58,147 nt of DNA from Candidatus Omnitrophota bacterium (GCA_018883425.1 VFQY01000006.1:1-58147); one strand, 5' to 3'. Counted from the stretch's first letter, positions 8,901 to 17,896 are shown. Notes: generated from the letters alone by a model not told the origin. A program made the numbers and translations.

Positions 8901-10569
8901 TGCAGCTCTTGGGCTCGGGTTTCAGCAAGTTGCGCTCGGGTCCGATGTTGGTTTCCGAAGACGTGACGATTTCTTCGCGGATACAGTCGATCGGCGGATT
9001 AGTCACTTGGGCAAAAAGCTGTTTGAAGTAATTGTAAAGGAGGTGGGGCTTGTTGGAGAGAACAGCCAGCGGCGTATCGGTTCCCATCGAACCGACCGGT
9101 TCCACTCCGTCACGGCCCATCGGGGCCATGATGACGCGCAAATCTTCAAAAGTGTAGCCGAAAGCCTGCTGACGCAGCAGGATCGTCTTATGCTCGGGCT
9201 CATGGACATGCGGAGCTTCCGGAAGGCTCTCAAGATGCACCAAGTTATCCTTGAGCCATTCACGGTATGGATGCTCGCGGACAATCTTTTGTTTAATTTC
9301 TTCGTCGGCGACGATGCGGCCCTCGCGGGTGTCGATGAGAAACATACGGCCGGGCTGAAGACGTCCTTTTTCCAAGACGCGTTCGGGCGCGATTTCCAGA
9401 ACGCCTACCTCGGAGGCCATCACGACCAAATCATCTTTCGTGACATAATACCGCGAGGGTCTCAAGCCGTTACGGTCCAGAATGGCTCCGATCTGAATTC
9501 CGTCGGTGAAGACAATCGAGGCCGGGCCGTCCCAGGGCTCCATGAGGCTGGCGTGATACTCGTAAAAAGCCTTCTTCTCATCACTCATACCTTCATGATT
9601 CGACCAAGGCTCGGGAATCATCATCATCACCGCATGGGGTAATGAACGTCCGCCCAGGACCAAAAACTCAAGGCAGTTGTCAAACATCGCTGAATCGCTT
9701 CCGTCCGGGGCAATCACCGGAAGAAGTTTCTTCATATCGGGGCCGAAAAGCTCGGACGCGCACATCGCCTGCCGGGCATGCATCCAGTTGACGTTGCCGC
9801 GCAGGGTGTTGATTTCTCCGTTGTGGGCAATAAATCTGTAAGGATGAGCCCGATCCCAGCTCGGGAAGGTATTCGTGCTGAAGCGGGAGTGCACCAGCGC
9901 CAGAGCGCTCTTGAGGTTCGGGTCTCCGAGCTCGGGATAAAATTCTCCGACCTGCTCAGACATCAGCATTCCCTTGTAGATGAGCGTGCGGTGAGAAAAG
10001 CTCGGGATATAAAAATATTTTCCGCTCTTCACGCCAGCGTAACGGATTTCGTTCTCGGCCCGCCGGCGGATCACATAAAGCTTGCGCTCGAATGCCAAGG
10101 GATCCGTCATGCCCGCATCGCGGCCGACAAAAATTTGTTTTACGACAGGCTCTTCGGAACGGGCCGTCGGTCCCATCGTGGAGTTGTCCGTCGGCACTTT
10201 GCGCCAGCCGAGAAGCTTCTGCCCCTCTTCCTGAATGATCTTCTCAAGAGTCTTTTCCGCGGCTTTGCGGTCTTCTTTATCCGACGGAAGGTAAACCATG
10301 CCGACGCCGTATTGACCTTCTGCGGGAAGCTGTATCCCGATGCCCGCACACGCCTCTTGGAGAAATTCGTGAGGTACCTGGATGAGGATGCCGGCTCCGT
10401 CGCCGGTGTTGGCCTCGCAGCCGCATGCGCCGCGATGCCGGAGATTGTTGAGGACCGTCAAGGCCTGCTGAACAATTTCATGAGATTTCTTTCCCTTGAT
10501 GTGGGCGACAAAACCCACACCGCAGGCATCGTGTTCGAATTGGGGATCGTAAAGACCTTGTTTTTGCAT
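5989..10569 (-). CDS. gltB: glutamate synthase large (alpha) subunit
   Basis: 1526 residues, full length for bacterial GltB. The N-terminal glutaminase (class II amidotransferase) starts after a short propeptide: the mature N-terminal nucleophile is Cys16 in [10 protein letters not shown]. The central domain and the FMN-binding synthase domain follow ([37 protein letters not shown]). The [3Fe-4S] cluster motif is [15 protein letters not shown]. The C-terminal GXGXG beta-helix ([43 protein letters not shown]) is complete. Together with gltD it forms NAD(P)H-GOGAT for ammonium assimilation. A sigma70-like promoter lies just upstream and the gene is divergent from the MFS transporter. Confidence 0.98.
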   Translation of the reverse strand: MQKQGLYDPQFEHDACGVGFVAHIKGKKSHEIVQQALTVLNNLRHRGACGCEANTGDGAGILIQVPHEFLQEACAGIGIQLPAEGQYGVGMVYLPSDKEDRKAAEKTLEKIIQEEGQKLLGWRKVPTDNSTMGPTARSEEPVVKQIFVGRDAGMTDPLAFERKLYVIRRRAENEIRYAGVKSGKYFYIPSFSHRTLIYKGMLMSEQVGEFYPELGDPNLKSALALVHSRFSTNTFPSWDRAHPYRFIAHNGEINTLRGNVNWMHARQAMCASELFGPDMKKLLPVIAPDGSDSAMFDNCLEFLVLGGRSLPHAVMMMIPEPWSNHEGMSDEKKAFYEYHASLMEPWDGPASIVFTDGIQIGAILDRNGLRPSRYYVTKDDLVVMASEVGVLEIAPERVLEKGRLQPGRMFLIDTREGRIVADEEIKQKIVREHPYREWLKDNLVHLESLPEAPHVHEPEHKTILLRQQAFGYTFEDLRVIMAPMGRDGVEPVGSMGTDTPLAVLSNKPHLLYNYFKQLFAQVTNPPIDCIREEIVTSSETNIGPERNLLKPEPKSCRQIRLKSPILSNEDFERLRHINHRDFKSVTLPILYSADGGGEALEAALEKMYELASRAIKNGSNLIVLSDRGISHEHAAIPALLAVAGLHHHLIREGTRTKVGIILESGEPREVHHFALLIGYGAGAINPYLAFETLDDMIRQGLLKGVDHKTAVKNYVKAVTKGVVKTMSKMGISTIQSYCGAQIFEAVGLNQALVDKYFTWTPSRIAGIGLEQLADEVTRRHRHAFPDRQVNGQTLDVGGQYQWRKDGEYHLFNPETIHKLQASTRTGNYQLFRGYSDAVNQQAKNLCTLRGLLDLKFAENPIPLEEVESVETIVKRFKTGAMSYGSISKEAHESLAVAMNRIGGKSNTGEGGEDPERYGPQPNGDSKNSAIKQVASGRFGVTSEYLVNAREIQIKMAQGAKPGEGGQLPGSKVYPWIAKVRHSTPGVGLISPPPHHDIYSIEDLAELIHDLKNANTQARISVKLVSEVGVGTIAAGVAKAHADVVLISGYDGGTGASPLSSIKHAGAPWELGLAETHQTLVLNNLRSRIVVETDGQLKTGRDVVIAALLGAEEFGFATSPLVVLGCIMMRVCHLNTCPVGVATQNPELRKKFTGDPAHVVNFMRFIAEEMRELMARLGFRTVNEMIGRTDRLDCRKAVDHWKAKGLDLTPILHQPQVSPAVGRYAQIPQDHGLDNALDNQVLLELAEPALSRGEKVKATIHVRNTNRVVGTILGSEVTRRYGSRGLPEDTIHLHFTGSAGQSFGAFVPKGMTLELEGDANDYVGKGLSGGKIMVYPPKTATFKPEDNMIIGNVALYGATEGEAYIRGMAGERFCVRNSGVWAVVEAVGDHGCEYMTGGRVAVLGPTGRNFAAGMSGGVAYVLDIHGDFASKCNKQMVALESVETESEKLELRNMIEKHQQYTNSSRAAHILNLWDEMLPRFIKVMPKDYKRVLQCMEKVKGAGLSGDEAIMAAFQENARDLSRVGGN

Positions 10570-10602
10570 AGCGCTTTATGAAGTCCTTTTCTGGGGTTGG
10601 GT

Positions 10603-10631
10603 ATTTTCTTGCATTTCAGGAGCAGTGTCAA
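10603..10631 (-). promoter_or_regulatory. predicted sigma70 promoter of gltBD
   Basis: On the minus strand a perfect TTGACA (10631-10626) is followed after 17 bases by GAAAAT (10608-10603), matching four of six -10 positions. It would give a 5' leader of about 30 bases before the gltB ATG. Confidence 0.5.
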
Positions 10632-10644
10632 AAGTTTTTTGCGT

Positions 10645-10673
10645 TTGACGCCGGGCGGGCAGAGCCCTATGCT
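10645..10673 (+). promoter_or_regulatory. predicted sigma70 promoter of the MFS gene
   Basis: TTGACG (10645-10650), 17-base spacer, TATGCT (10668-10673). The start of transcription would fall just before the AAGGGGG ribosome-binding site of the GTG start at 10697. It lies back to back with the gltBD promoter. Confidence 0.55.
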
Positions 10674-10696
10674 CTTCTTAAAGGGGGTAGCCCTGG

Positions 10697-11920
10697 GTGA
10701 AACAACGAATCTTTTTCCTGCCGCTTTCAAGCTGGGCTCTTTACGATCTGGCCAACACCCTTTTTTCCGCGGTCGTTCTGACGGTGTACTTTCCCCTCTA
10801 CCTGACCTCGCTGACGGGATCCAATTCGGTTTTAGGCGCCGTGACGACCGGCTCCATGATCCTGGCCGGAATCATGACGCCATGGGCAGGAGCTCTCACC
10901 GACAGAACCGGAAAGACGAAACTCTACCTTCTCTATTCCACAGTGTGCTGCACCGGCTCTCTGGCTGTTCTGTCTGTTTTTAGAACACCCCTTCCGCTGC
11001 TGACGGCTTTTGTCGCCGCTTGTTTTTTTTATCACGCTTCGCTGGTTTTCTATAACGCTCTGCTGCCCTGCGCCGCGCCGCCGGAAAAACAAGGCTTCGC
11101 CTCGGGACTCGGAACCGGGCTGGGCTACCTGGGAGTTGTTCTGGCCTTGCCGATCATGAATCAAATCGACAAGGCTTACGGCGTTTCGGCTGTCTTTCTT
11201 GCCTGCGCCTTTTGGTTTCTGATCCTGAGCCTTCCCCTCTTTCTTTTTGTTCCGGAGCGGGCCGTCTCAAAACCGCAGCGGCCCGCGGCCGGAGACTTCA
11301 GGCGGGAGTGGTCCGCCGTGTTCGCCTCTGTCGGATCACTTCCTCAATCTCCAAAACTCATGTTCTTTCTGGCCGGAAATTTTTTTCTCGTCGATGCCGT
11401 CAACAGCGTCATTTTCTGGCTGTCCGTCTATATCCGGGACATTTTCAACCCTCCGCAGGATCAGCTCATTTTTGTGCTGACGGGACTCAACGTCAGCGCT
11501 TTCTTATCGGGGCTGGTCAGCGGTTTTCTTTGTGACCGCTTCGGATCCCTCAAAATCCTCATTCTCTCGGGGGTCTCACTTCTCGCCACGCTGATTGGAC
11601 TGACTCAGCCCTTGAGTTTTCCGGTTTTTACAGCCGTTTGTTTCGCCGGCGGATCCTTCGCTCTCGCCGGCACATGGACGGCGGGAAGAAAGGCCGTCAT
11701 GGAACTTTCACCTGCGGAAAAAACCGGAGAGTACTTCGGACTTTACGGCCTGACGACCAAAATTTCAGTAGGGGGGAGTTTTCTTTACAGCCTCGCCTCT
11801 GACGCCTTCGGCATGCGCCAGGGGCTGGGAGTTTTGATTGTCTCGGCGGCGCTGGGCACAGTGCTTTTAGTCCGCTCTGCCTTATGCGGCCGCTGTTCTC
11901 AAGGAAATCTCAGGCTTTGA
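10697..11920 (+). CDS. MFS transporter, UMF1/Atg22-like family
   Basis: 407 residues with about twelve hydrophobic segments. The N-terminus SSWALYDLANTLFSAVVLTVYFPLYL is characteristic of the UMF1 (unknown major facilitator 1) family, related to fungal Atg22. MTPWAGALTDRTGKTKLYL is the cytoplasmic loop between helices 2 and 3 with the MFS D-R-x-G-K motif. The start is GTG at 10697 with an AAGGGGG site. Family members are inner-membrane permeases; the substrate is not known and cannot be read from the sequence. Its 3' end overlaps the convergent glutaredoxin gene by 11 bases. Confidence 0.85.
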   Translation: MKQRIFFLPLSSWALYDLANTLFSAVVLTVYFPLYLTSLTGSNSVLGAVTTGSMILAGIMTPWAGALTDRTGKTKLYLLYSTVCCTGSLAVLSVFRTPLPLLTAFVAACFFYHASLVFYNALLPCAAPPEKQGFASGLGTGLGYLGVVLALPIMNQIDKAYGVSAVFLACAFWFLILSLPLFLFVPERAVSKPQRPAAGDFRREWSAVFASVGSLPQSPKLMFFLAGNFFLVDAVNSVIFWLSVYIRDIFNPPQDQLIFVLTGLNVSAFLSGLVSGFLCDRFGSLKILILSGVSLLATLIGLTQPLSFPVFTAVCFAGGSFALAGTWTAGRKAVMELSPAEKTGEYFGLYGLTTKISVGGSFLYSLASDAFGMRQGLGVLIVSAALGTVLLVRSALCGRCSQGNLRL

Positions 11921-12167
11921 GCTTCCGGTCCAGATCGCCGGATTGAGCCATGCGGTGGAGGTCATCGCATCCGCCGACGAATTCATTTCCGATAAAAATC
12001 ATGGGAACCGTCATCCATCCTGTCTGAGATTGAAGTTTTTCCCGGGTCGGGCCGTCCTCGGTCAAATCAATTTCCTGAAAATCGATGTGCCGGTTCTTGA
12101 GCAGATTCTTAGCTTTCGTGCAGTAGGGACAATATTGCGTCGTGTAGATTTTGACTTTGGCACTCAT
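11910..12167 (-). CDS. glutaredoxin
   Basis: 85 residues from an ATG at 12167 that has a perfect GGAGG site; longer in-frame readings run into ispH. The dithiol active site is C13-P-Y-C16, with the TVPMIFIG cis-proline loop and a GGCDDLH segment that contacts glutathione. This is the GrxC-like class of small cytosolic disulfide reductases. It is the last gene of the run VOC protein, kinase/deaminase, ispH, grx, 16 bases after ispH. A role in supplying reducing equivalents or repairing Fe-S enzymes is possible but not shown. Confidence 0.92.
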   Translation of the reverse strand: MSAKVKIYTTQYCPYCTKAKNLLKNRHIDFQEIDLTEDGPTREKLQSQTGWMTVPMIFIGNEFVGGCDDLHRMAQSGDLDRKLKA

Positions 12168-12183
12168 CTTTTCCTCCGGCCCT

Positions 12184-13362
12184 TTAGGCGACTTGCGCAA
12201 TTCGGATAAGGACTTCTTCAATCACCCGGTTCGGCGTCGAGGCCCCGGCGGTCAGACCGATCCGCACCTCTCCCGAGGGAAGCCATCCCAGGGTTTCCAA
12301 AATATCCTGCGCCATGACTTTCTTATGACGGATGACTTCGCGCGAAAGGATGCACTCTGCGTCCTGCACGTGATAGGCCGGGCAGTGTTCCAGTGAGATT
12401 TCAACCAGGTGCCCGGTGTTGCTCGAGTTATAACCGCCGACCACAATCATGAGATCCACGCCGGCGCGGACAAGCTTCAGCACGGCATCCTGGCGGTCCT
12501 GCGTCGCCGAACAAATCGTGTCAAAGTGTTTGAAGCGCTCAAGAGCTCCCGATTCGCCGTGCCGGCGCACCATGGCTTCGCGCAGCTGATTGGCAATTCC
12601 GAGCGACTCGCTTGAAAGCATCGTTGTCTGGTTCGCGCACCCGATCCGCCCGAGATCTTTCTCAGGATCAAAGCCGGCCGAGACGGCATGCCGAAGCGAG
12701 GCCATAAAAGCCTCGTGGGAGACCCGGCCCTCAATACATCCGCAAACAATCTCCGCCTGAGCATGGTCTCGAACAATCACATAGCGTCCGGCGCGGGAAC
12801 TGGTGGCCAATGTCTCCTCATGATCAAACTGCCCGTGAATGATCGATGTGAAACCGTCACGGTTGTAGGACTCCACCCGCTTCCAAACGCTCATAACGGA
12901 TCCGCACGTCGTGTCGACCAGAACGCAGCCCCGTCTTTGAAGCTTCTCCAGTTCCGCCGTCGGATTTCCGAAAGCGGGAATCAGCACAACGTCCTCAGGG
13001 CAGAGATCTTCGGCCGTAACACCCTGCCCTTGCCGGCGGGACAGAAATTCGATCCCCAATTCCTGGAGTTTGGCATTCACGCGCGGGTTATGAATGATCT
13101 CATTGGTTAAAAAAATCCTCCGGTCCGGAAATTTTGCGCGGGTCTCATAGGCATAATCAATCGCACGGTCGACCCCGTAGCAAAAACCGAACTCTTCTGC
13201 CAGACGGAAAGTGAGACGTCCGGAACGGTGGATAAATCCTTCGCTTTTAATCCGCTCAATCAGCGGGCTGCTGTAGGCTTGCCTGAGCTGGGGATCAATT
13301 TCCTTTTTGAGGCCGAAACTTTTGCGGATGATCTCCGCCTTGAGCGGCTCGGGAGAGGCCAT
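12184..13362 (-). CDS. ispH: 4-hydroxy-3-methylbut-2-enyl diphosphate reductase, long cyanobacterial/plant type
   Basis: 392 residues from the ATG at 13362 (GTGAGGAAAATCCC upstream), which lies after the stop of the preceding gene. IspH is the last MEP-pathway enzyme, reducing HMBPP to IPP and DMAPP with a [4Fe-4S] cluster. Cluster Cys are visible in EEFGFCYGVDRAID, VDTTCGSVMSVW and FDTICSATQDRQ, and substrate-binding features in NEIIHNPRVN and YNSSNTGHLVEI. It is about 80 residues longer than E. coli IspH, with extra N-terminal sequence and insertions (for example HAQAEIVCGCIEGR) as in cyanobacterial and plastid enzymes. Those depend on ferredoxin. The window also encodes IspG. Confidence 0.93.
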   Translation of the reverse strand: MASPEPLKAEIIRKSFGLKKEIDPQLRQAYSSPLIERIKSEGFIHRSGRLTFRLAEEFGFCYGVDRAIDYAYETRAKFPDRRIFLTNEIIHNPRVNAKLQELGIEFLSRRQGQGVTAEDLCPEDVVLIPAFGNPTAELEKLQRRGCVLVDTTCGSVMSVWKRVESYNRDGFTSIIHGQFDHEETLATSSRAGRYVIVRDHAQAEIVCGCIEGRVSHEAFMASLRHAVSAGFDPEKDLGRIGCANQTTMLSSESLGIANQLREAMVRRHGESGALERFKHFDTICSATQDRQDAVLKLVRAGVDLMIVVGGYNSSNTGHLVEISLEHCPAYHVQDAECILSREVIRHKKVMAQDILETLGWLPSGEVRIGLTAGASTPNRVIEEVLIRIAQVA

Positions 13363-13379
13363 GGGATTTTCCTCACCGT

Positions 13380-14387
13380 TCACAGAGACGCCGTCGGGAG
13401 CTGCTTGATCGAGACCCCCGCGGCGCGCAGAAGGTGGAGGGACGTTTCGCTCATCGGATACTGGACGTTGAAAACAACTTCGCGGATTCCCGCGTTGATA
13501 ATCATTTTGGTGCACATCAAACAGGGAGAAAAGGTGGTGTAGAGCACCGAATCCTTGATGCAGACCCCATGATAAGCCGACTGCACAATAGCGTTTTCCT
13601 CAGCATGGGAACAGAGACATTCGTCAAGACCTTTACCCGAACTGTCAATCGCGTTGCAGCGCGGACAGCCGCCCTCACTGCAGTTCTTCACACCCCGGGG
13701 TGTCCCGTTGTATCCCGTCGCGATAATACGCTTCTCCTTGGTAATCACGGCAGCGACCTTGCGCTTGATGCAGTTGGAACGCAGCGCCACAACTTTTGCA
13801 ATCCCCATGAAATACTCATCCCAATCGGGCCGGTTCTGCTTCTTCGAGAAATCCAGCAGAACTTCTTTGACCTGGTCATGGAGCATCTTGATGGGCCCCG
13901 TATTCTCAAGGGTAACGTCCGCCATCGAAATAGCCCGGTCGAGCTGCTGATCGCTGGCATTCTCGCTCACAGCCTCGCGTTTTTCGAGGGCAAGAAACTC
14001 CTCAAAGGTCACGGGATCCTTTTCGCGCGCGCGCTGACGGAGCCTCTCAAAACGCAGCCTTTCGGGCGCCTTCACATTGGCCAGCAAAAAATCCGATCGC
14101 CGGCGCAGAACCTGAATCTCGTTGGGATGCCGGACAGAATCAATCACATAGTGCTTTTCGGGATCGAGGCGGGAGAAAATTTTTTCGGCCAGTGCGCCGG
14201 GGCCCAGATCGCGGCGCAATCGGTTTCCCATTTCGACCAGCACTTCACGGGAAACCGCGAGACCCTCTTTCTGGGCTTCTTCACGAAGAACGTCAGAAAG
14301 GGAGTAGTAACAAAACCCGCGGTCCTGGAGATATTTTGCGACTTCGCCTTTGCCGGCGCCGTTTTTTCCTGTCAGACCAATGATCAT
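13380..14387 (-). CDS. P-loop nucleotide-kinase-like domain fused to dCMP deaminase (Dcd1-like layout)
   Basis: 335 residues from the ATG at 14387. Residues 1-180 form a P-loop domain: GLTGKNGAGKGE (Walker A lysine K13, with Glu where adenylate-kinase-type loops have Thr), then DSVRHPNEI and RLRFERLRQRAREKDP, as in dephospho-CoA/dNMP kinase relatives. Residues 190-335 are a zinc deaminase: NGTPRGVKNC, HAEENA (zinc His and catalytic Glu) and SPCLMC (two zinc Cys). An additional Cys set (NCSEGGCPRC, ECLC) before HAEE matches the second zinc site of dCMP deaminases. The likely reaction is dCMP to dUMP for thymidylate synthesis. The two-domain order recalls yeast Dcd1 and the phage-defence dCTP deaminase AvcD. 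ispH follows 17 bases downstream. Confidence 0.82.
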   Translation of the reverse strand: MIIGLTGKNGAGKGEVAKYLQDRGFCYYSLSDVLREEAQKEGLAVSREVLVEMGNRLRRDLGPGALAEKIFSRLDPEKHYVIDSVRHPNEIQVLRRRSDFLLANVKAPERLRFERLRQRAREKDPVTFEEFLALEKREAVSENASDQQLDRAISMADVTLENTGPIKMLHDQVKEVLLDFSKKQNRPDWDEYFMGIAKVVALRSNCIKRKVAAVITKEKRIIATGYNGTPRGVKNCSEGGCPRCNAIDSSGKGLDECLCSHAEENAIVQSAYHGVCIKDSVLYTTFSPCLMCTKMIINAGIREVVFNVQYPMSETSLHLLRAAGVSIKQLPTASL

Positions 14388-14449
14388 GGCGTCATGATAA
14401 CGGAAGCGGCCCCGTGAGGCAAGGGGCACGATCGCATGAAAAAGCCCTC

Positions 14450-15052
14450 TTAGCGCCTGCTTCGGGCGGGGGGCACAAGGCTTTCTGCTTCAGGGGGGAG
14501 AAAAAAGGTGCTTCCTCGATGCCTTTCCGTCAGTTCAAGAACTGAAAACGCTCTGCCCTCGATCATCTCGGGGGCAGCAAAAACTTGGCGGCAATCCGAG
14601 TCCCGTGCTCCGGTAATGCTTCCCGCGAAAGCTACACTCTGCTTTTCGAGATAAAAAACAGCATTCTCGATGTCCTCCACAAGAATCGCAGCATGGCAGA
14701 CCGGCTTTTCACCGAAAACCCGGAGCCATTCCGAGATCGGTGAATCCTGCCCGCGGGCGGATTCAGAAGCCTGCTCGATAAAAATCGCGGGGTATCCGGC
14801 TTTGCGGTAAAGCTTCCCCCATCCGCGGGCGTTTTCAAGAACTCCGAAAATCTCATCGGACTCATAACCCAGGCTGAGGAACTCACGGGCTCTTGTCTGG
14901 ACATCCTTCGTGCGGAAGGACAGACGTTCGACGAGGGGCCTCAGACCGGTTCCGACGACACGCAGGCCGTCGGCCAGGGTTTTGGCAGCCCGATTACGGG
15001 AGACAAACTCCTCGAGGTAGGTTTTAATCAAAAGCTCCAGGGGATCCTGCAT
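14450..15052 (-). CDS. VOC-superfamily protein, DUF1338-like, function unknown
   Basis: 200 residues from the ATG at 15052, which has a GAGG site. An in-frame GTG at 15076 lies inside the upstream terminator stem and was rejected. The first half (LSFRTKDVQTRAREFLSLGYE, KAGYPAIFIEQ) resembles the DUF1338/2-hydroxyglutarate-synthase-like branch of the vicinal-oxygen-chelate fold. The second half has HAAILVEDIENAVFYLEKQSVAFAG, a glyoxalase-like half-module. I cannot identify a complete metal site or a substrate. It is the first gene of the unit that continues with the kinase/deaminase, 62 bases downstream. Confidence 0.5.
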   Translation of the reverse strand: MQDPLELLIKTYLEEFVSRNRAAKTLADGLRVVGTGLRPLVERLSFRTKDVQTRAREFLSLGYESDEIFGVLENARGWGKLYRKAGYPAIFIEQASESARGQDSPISEWLRVFGEKPVCHAAILVEDIENAVFYLEKQSVAFAGSITGARDSDCRQVFAAPEMIEGRAFSVLELTERHRGSTFFLPPEAESLVPPARSRR

Positions 15053-15061
15053 CCTGAGGTC

Positions 15062-15097
15062 CTCAAATAAAAACACCGCCGGGGATCCGGCGGTGTC
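15062..15097 (-). terminator. rho-independent terminator of the ferredoxin operon
   Basis: Perfect 10-bp stem ACACCGCCGG / CCGGCGGTGT (15073-15082 with 15087-15096), GGAT loop, followed on the minus strand by TTTTATTT. It ends the long same-strand run that starts at trxA. Confidence 0.92.
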
Positions 15098-15112
15098 TCA
15101 GGTTCGAAACGC

Positions 15113-15427
15113 TTACTGAACCAGTTTGTTGCCCGGTTTACGGGGCGGATCATCCTTGGGCCGTTCAGCGACTTTAGGGTTCTGCTTGAACGCTTCTGCG
15201 TTTTCAGCATTCACCTTCGCCCAATCCGGGCTGTAGTCTTCCGACTCCACAATCGCGCCGATCGGGCATTCCGGCAGGCAAGCGCCGCAGGTGATGCAGA
15301 TCGTGGGATCGATCACCATGAACTCTTCGCCTTTGTATTCCCCGGGATAGATACAGTCCACCGGACAAACAGCTACGCAGGAACCGTACCTTTCGCCCAG
15401 ACACTTCTCAGTAATCACATACGCCAT
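15113..15427 (-). CDS. fdxA: 7Fe ferredoxin ([3Fe-4S][4Fe-4S], FdxA-like)
   Basis: 104 residues from an ATG at 15427 with an AAGGAG site. From the ATG, Cys9, 17, 21 and 54 match the [3Fe-4S] ligands of Azotobacter-type ferredoxin I, and Cys25, 44, 47 and 50 match the [4Fe-4S] ligands (CVAVCPVDCIY and CITCGACLPECP). A charged C-terminal tail of about 40 residues completes the usual FdxA length. It is a small cytosolic electron carrier and a candidate donor for the reduced Complex I, IspH or MqnE, though no partner is proven. It is followed by a strong terminator. Confidence 0.93.
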   Translation of the reverse strand: MAYVITEKCLGERYGSCVAVCPVDCIYPGEYKGEEFMVIDPTICITCGACLPECPIGAIVESEDYSPDWAKVNAENAEAFKQNPKVAERPKDDPPRKPGNKLVQ

Positions 15428-15511
15428 GTTCAACCGCTCCTTTCTTTCTTTATAAATGCGTCGAATGGTCTGACATTTAACGTCAAGTTCCGCCGGAAAT
15501 AAAGCGAAATA

Positions 15512-16381
15512 TCACAGCCCCTTTTCTCGGGCCATTTGCGCCAGGCGTTCCACACGGTCTTCGGTCCTGGGGTGCGTCAAGAAAAGCGTCTCGAAACCGC
15601 CCGGCTTCAGCGGATTGATAATGAACAAATGAGCGGTCGCGGGTTCGGCCTGCCGCATCGGGAGTTTCCTGGCCGAGGACTCGAGCTTTCTCAGTGCACT
15701 TGCCAAATAGAGGGGATTGCCGCAAAGCTCCCCGCCTCCGCGGTCAGCTTCATACTCCCGAGTCCTGGAAATCGCCAGCTGGATCAGCAAGGCCGCCGCG
15801 GGAAGGATCATGGCCGCCAAGAGCGTACCCAGCGGGTTGGATCCGCTTGAATGAGCGTTTTGTTTCCTGTTTCCCCCGGCCAGCAGGAACGTCCAGCGGA
15901 TCCCCGAAGCCAGCATGCTGATCGCGCCCGCTAAGACGGCCGCAATCGCGGCTGTCAGGGTGTCGCGGTGCACGATATGGGTCATCTCGTGCGCAAGAAC
16001 TCCCTCGAGTTCCTCGCGGTTGAGAAGTTCAAGGATTCCCGCCGTCACCGCCACTGCCGCATGGGCGGGATCGCGTCCGGCCGCGAAGGCATTCGGCGAG
16101 GCCGAGGGAATCACATAAAGCGCCGGCATCGGAACCTTGGCGCGGGATGCCAATTCGCTCACGATCGAAAAAAATTCGGGAGCCTCGGCCTCCGTAACCC
16201 TCTGAGCCCGGTAGAGGCCGAGAACAATTTTATCGCTGAACCAAAACGCCCCAAAGTTCATGACACAGGCCGCCGCAAAAGCCGCCAGCATCCCCGAATC
16301 GCCGCCGGCCGACCGCCCGAGAAGAACAAGCAGGACCGTCAGAAGACTCAGAAGAAAAACCGTTTTAAAAATGTTGTTCAT
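15512..16381 (-). CDS. htpX: M48 zinc metalloprotease HtpX
   Basis: 289 residues. Two hydrophobic helices at residues 7-22 and 31-48 anchor it in the inner membrane, and two more lie around 145-190. The zinc site HEMTH is at residues 131-135, and the third ligand is the Glu in REYEADRGGGELCG. HtpX degrades damaged membrane proteins together with FtsH. The extension and length match the family. It lies 28 bases downstream of the HAD gene. Confidence 0.95.
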   Translation of the reverse strand: MNNIFKTVFLLSLLTVLLVLLGRSAGGDSGMLAAFAAACVMNFGAFWFSDKIVLGLYRAQRVTEAEAPEFFSIVSELASRAKVPMPALYVIPSASPNAFAAGRDPAHAAVAVTAGILELLNREELEGVLAHEMTHIVHRDTLTAAIAAVLAGAISMLASGIRWTFLLAGGNRKQNAHSSGSNPLGTLLAAMILPAAALLIQLAISRTREYEADRGGGELCGNPLYLASALRKLESSARKLPMRQAEPATAHLFIINPLKPGGFETLFLTHPRTEDRVERLAQMAREKGL

Positions 16382-16409
16382 GCGGCTCCGGGTCCCGGGG
16401 TTTCAGCCG

Positions 16410-17033
16410 TTACGCGGTCTTCACGTCCAGCTTCTTGAGATCCCGCACCAGCTGTTCAGGATTACGGAAGCGAATGCCGTACATCCCGACGGCTCTTGCT
16501 CCGCGGATGAATTCTATTTTGTCATCCACAAAAACAGTATGTTCAGCCTTAAGGCGGACCGCCTTGAGAACCCTCTCATAAATGAGAGCGTCAGGTTTGC
16601 GGGCGCCCACCTCATGGGAAGGAAAGGTCCGGGTGAAATGCCTCAGGATCCTGAAATTCTTTTTGATGTAATCGAAGTGCATTTTGTTCGTGTTGGAAAT
16701 CAGGTAAAGCGGATAGTGCTTCTTGAGACGTGCCAGAAGTTCATCCATGCCTTCATTTTCCCAAAAAATATCGTTCCAGTAATGCTTGAAGGTCTTGAAA
16801 TCGACCGGCGTTTTGAGCACCTTCAGAGAGTGTTCATAAAATTCCCGGCACGTAATTTCTCCGCGGGTATAAGCCTTCTCCGTCTGGGAAGTAAAAAAAT
16901 GCTCCCAGGCCCGCGTCATGTTGACGCCGCATTCCTCGGCAAAACGCAGCGCTGACTTCTTTGCGTCAAAATTCAGGAGAACGTTGCCGAGATCGAAAAT
17001 GACTGAGTGAATTTCAGGTTTTTCTTTCGCCAT
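16410..17033 (-). CDS. HAD-superfamily hydrolase (YihX-like)
   Basis: 207 residues. HAD motif I is VIFDLGNVLLNFD near residue 14, in which the catalytic Asp pair is replaced by D-x-G, as in the YihX/epoxide-hydrolase-like HAD-IA group. Motif II is YLISNT (Ser/Thr), the motif III lysine is in GARKPD, and motif IV is TVFVDDK. The alpha-helical cap lies at residues 30-100. Related proteins dephosphorylate sugar phosphates or FMN; the substrate here is unknown. Starts at ATG 17033. Confidence 0.85.
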   Translation of the reverse strand: MAKEKPEIHSVIFDLGNVLLNFDAKKSALRFAEECGVNMTRAWEHFFTSQTEKAYTRGEITCREFYEHSLKVLKTPVDFKTFKHYWNDIFWENEGMDELLARLKKHYPLYLISNTNKMHFDYIKKNFRILRHFTRTFPSHEVGARKPDALIYERVLKAVRLKAEHTVFVDDKIEFIRGARAVGMYGIRFRNPEQLVRDLKKLDVKTA

Positions 17034-17087
17034 GATGACCTGCTTTCGAAGGTTAGAGGATGCGCGGCCGGGCTGGACCTCTTTAAC

Positions 17088-17885
17088 TCAAAGCTTGAGG
17101 ACGAGGCATTTCGCGGCGCCGCCGGCCTTGATGAATTCCGAGAAATCGAGAGCATACACAGCATACCCTCTTTTTTCAAGCTCCTTGGAGACGTTCGGAC
17201 ACCCGGACGGCAAAACGACATTCTGTCCCGCCACAACGGCATTGCAGGCAAATCTCAAAGCTTCCTCCTCGGAAACCCGGATGGGATCCGGGACGGTCTC
17301 CCAGAGAATCATTTGAGAGCAGGACTCGAAGGCCGGAAAAAAAACAAGGGCGCTTTGGCTGTCGATAGGCGCGAAACAGGTGTCGAGATGATAAAAGCGT
17401 TTGTCGCAAAGCTCGAGAGCGAAATAGTCGGAGCGGAGGATCCCCGCCGCCTGTTCGTGCGCTTCGAGATCAGAACGGAAATGGTAGCCCGTATAGAGTT
17501 CCTCTCCCATCGACAGAGCGTCTCCCTCTCCCTCAAAACAGAAAGGAAGATCCAGCGTCTTGACTCTGTAGCCCCGGCTTTTAAACCATTTCTCAAAATG
17601 GGCTTCTTCACCGCGCCTCTCCTTAAAACGGAAATGACTGCGGACAAAAATACGCTCACGCACGAGCCCCGCGTTGGCGGTGAAGACAAGATCCGGCAAT
17701 CCGGGAGCGGGCGCAAGAAGCTCAACCTGGGCGTCAAGAGGCCCGCTCAGGAGCTCGTAGTAGGCTCTCCATTGGGCTTCGGCCCTCTTACGGTCGACCA
17801 GCCTCTCCACACTCATCCACGGATTGATTTCGTAGGCCACCTCGAAATAATCGGGCGGACACATCAAGAAACGGCTTTGCTGCAA
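17088..17885 (-). CDS. amidinotransferase/dimethylarginine dimethylaminohydrolase-like protein
   Basis: 265 residues from TTG 17885, four bases after AAGGAGG. It belongs to the guanidino-group modifying fold (DDAH, arginine deiminase, amidinotransferase). The N-terminus MCPPDYFEVAYEINPWM and the segments PDLVFTANAGLV and FEGEGDAL are typical. The active site comprises His166 in YHLDTCF and the nucleophile Cys260 near the C-terminus (AAKCLVL). It probably hydrolyses or transfers from an arginine-like guanidine, such as arginine or ornithine-related substrates; the exact reaction cannot be read off. It sits between era and the HAD gene. Confidence 0.82.
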   Translation of the reverse strand: MQQSRFLMCPPDYFEVAYEINPWMSVERLVDRKRAEAQWRAYYELLSGPLDAQVELLAPAPGLPDLVFTANAGLVRERIFVRSHFRFKERRGEEAHFEKWFKSRGYRVKTLDLPFCFEGEGDALSMGEELYTGYHFRSDLEAHEQAAGILRSDYFALELCDKRFYHLDTCFAPIDSQSALVFFPAFESCSQMILWETVPDPIRVSEEEALRFACNAVVAGQNVVLPSGCPNVSKELEKRGYAVYALDFSEFIKAGGAAKCLVLKL

Positions 17886-17896
17886 ATCTCCTCCTT

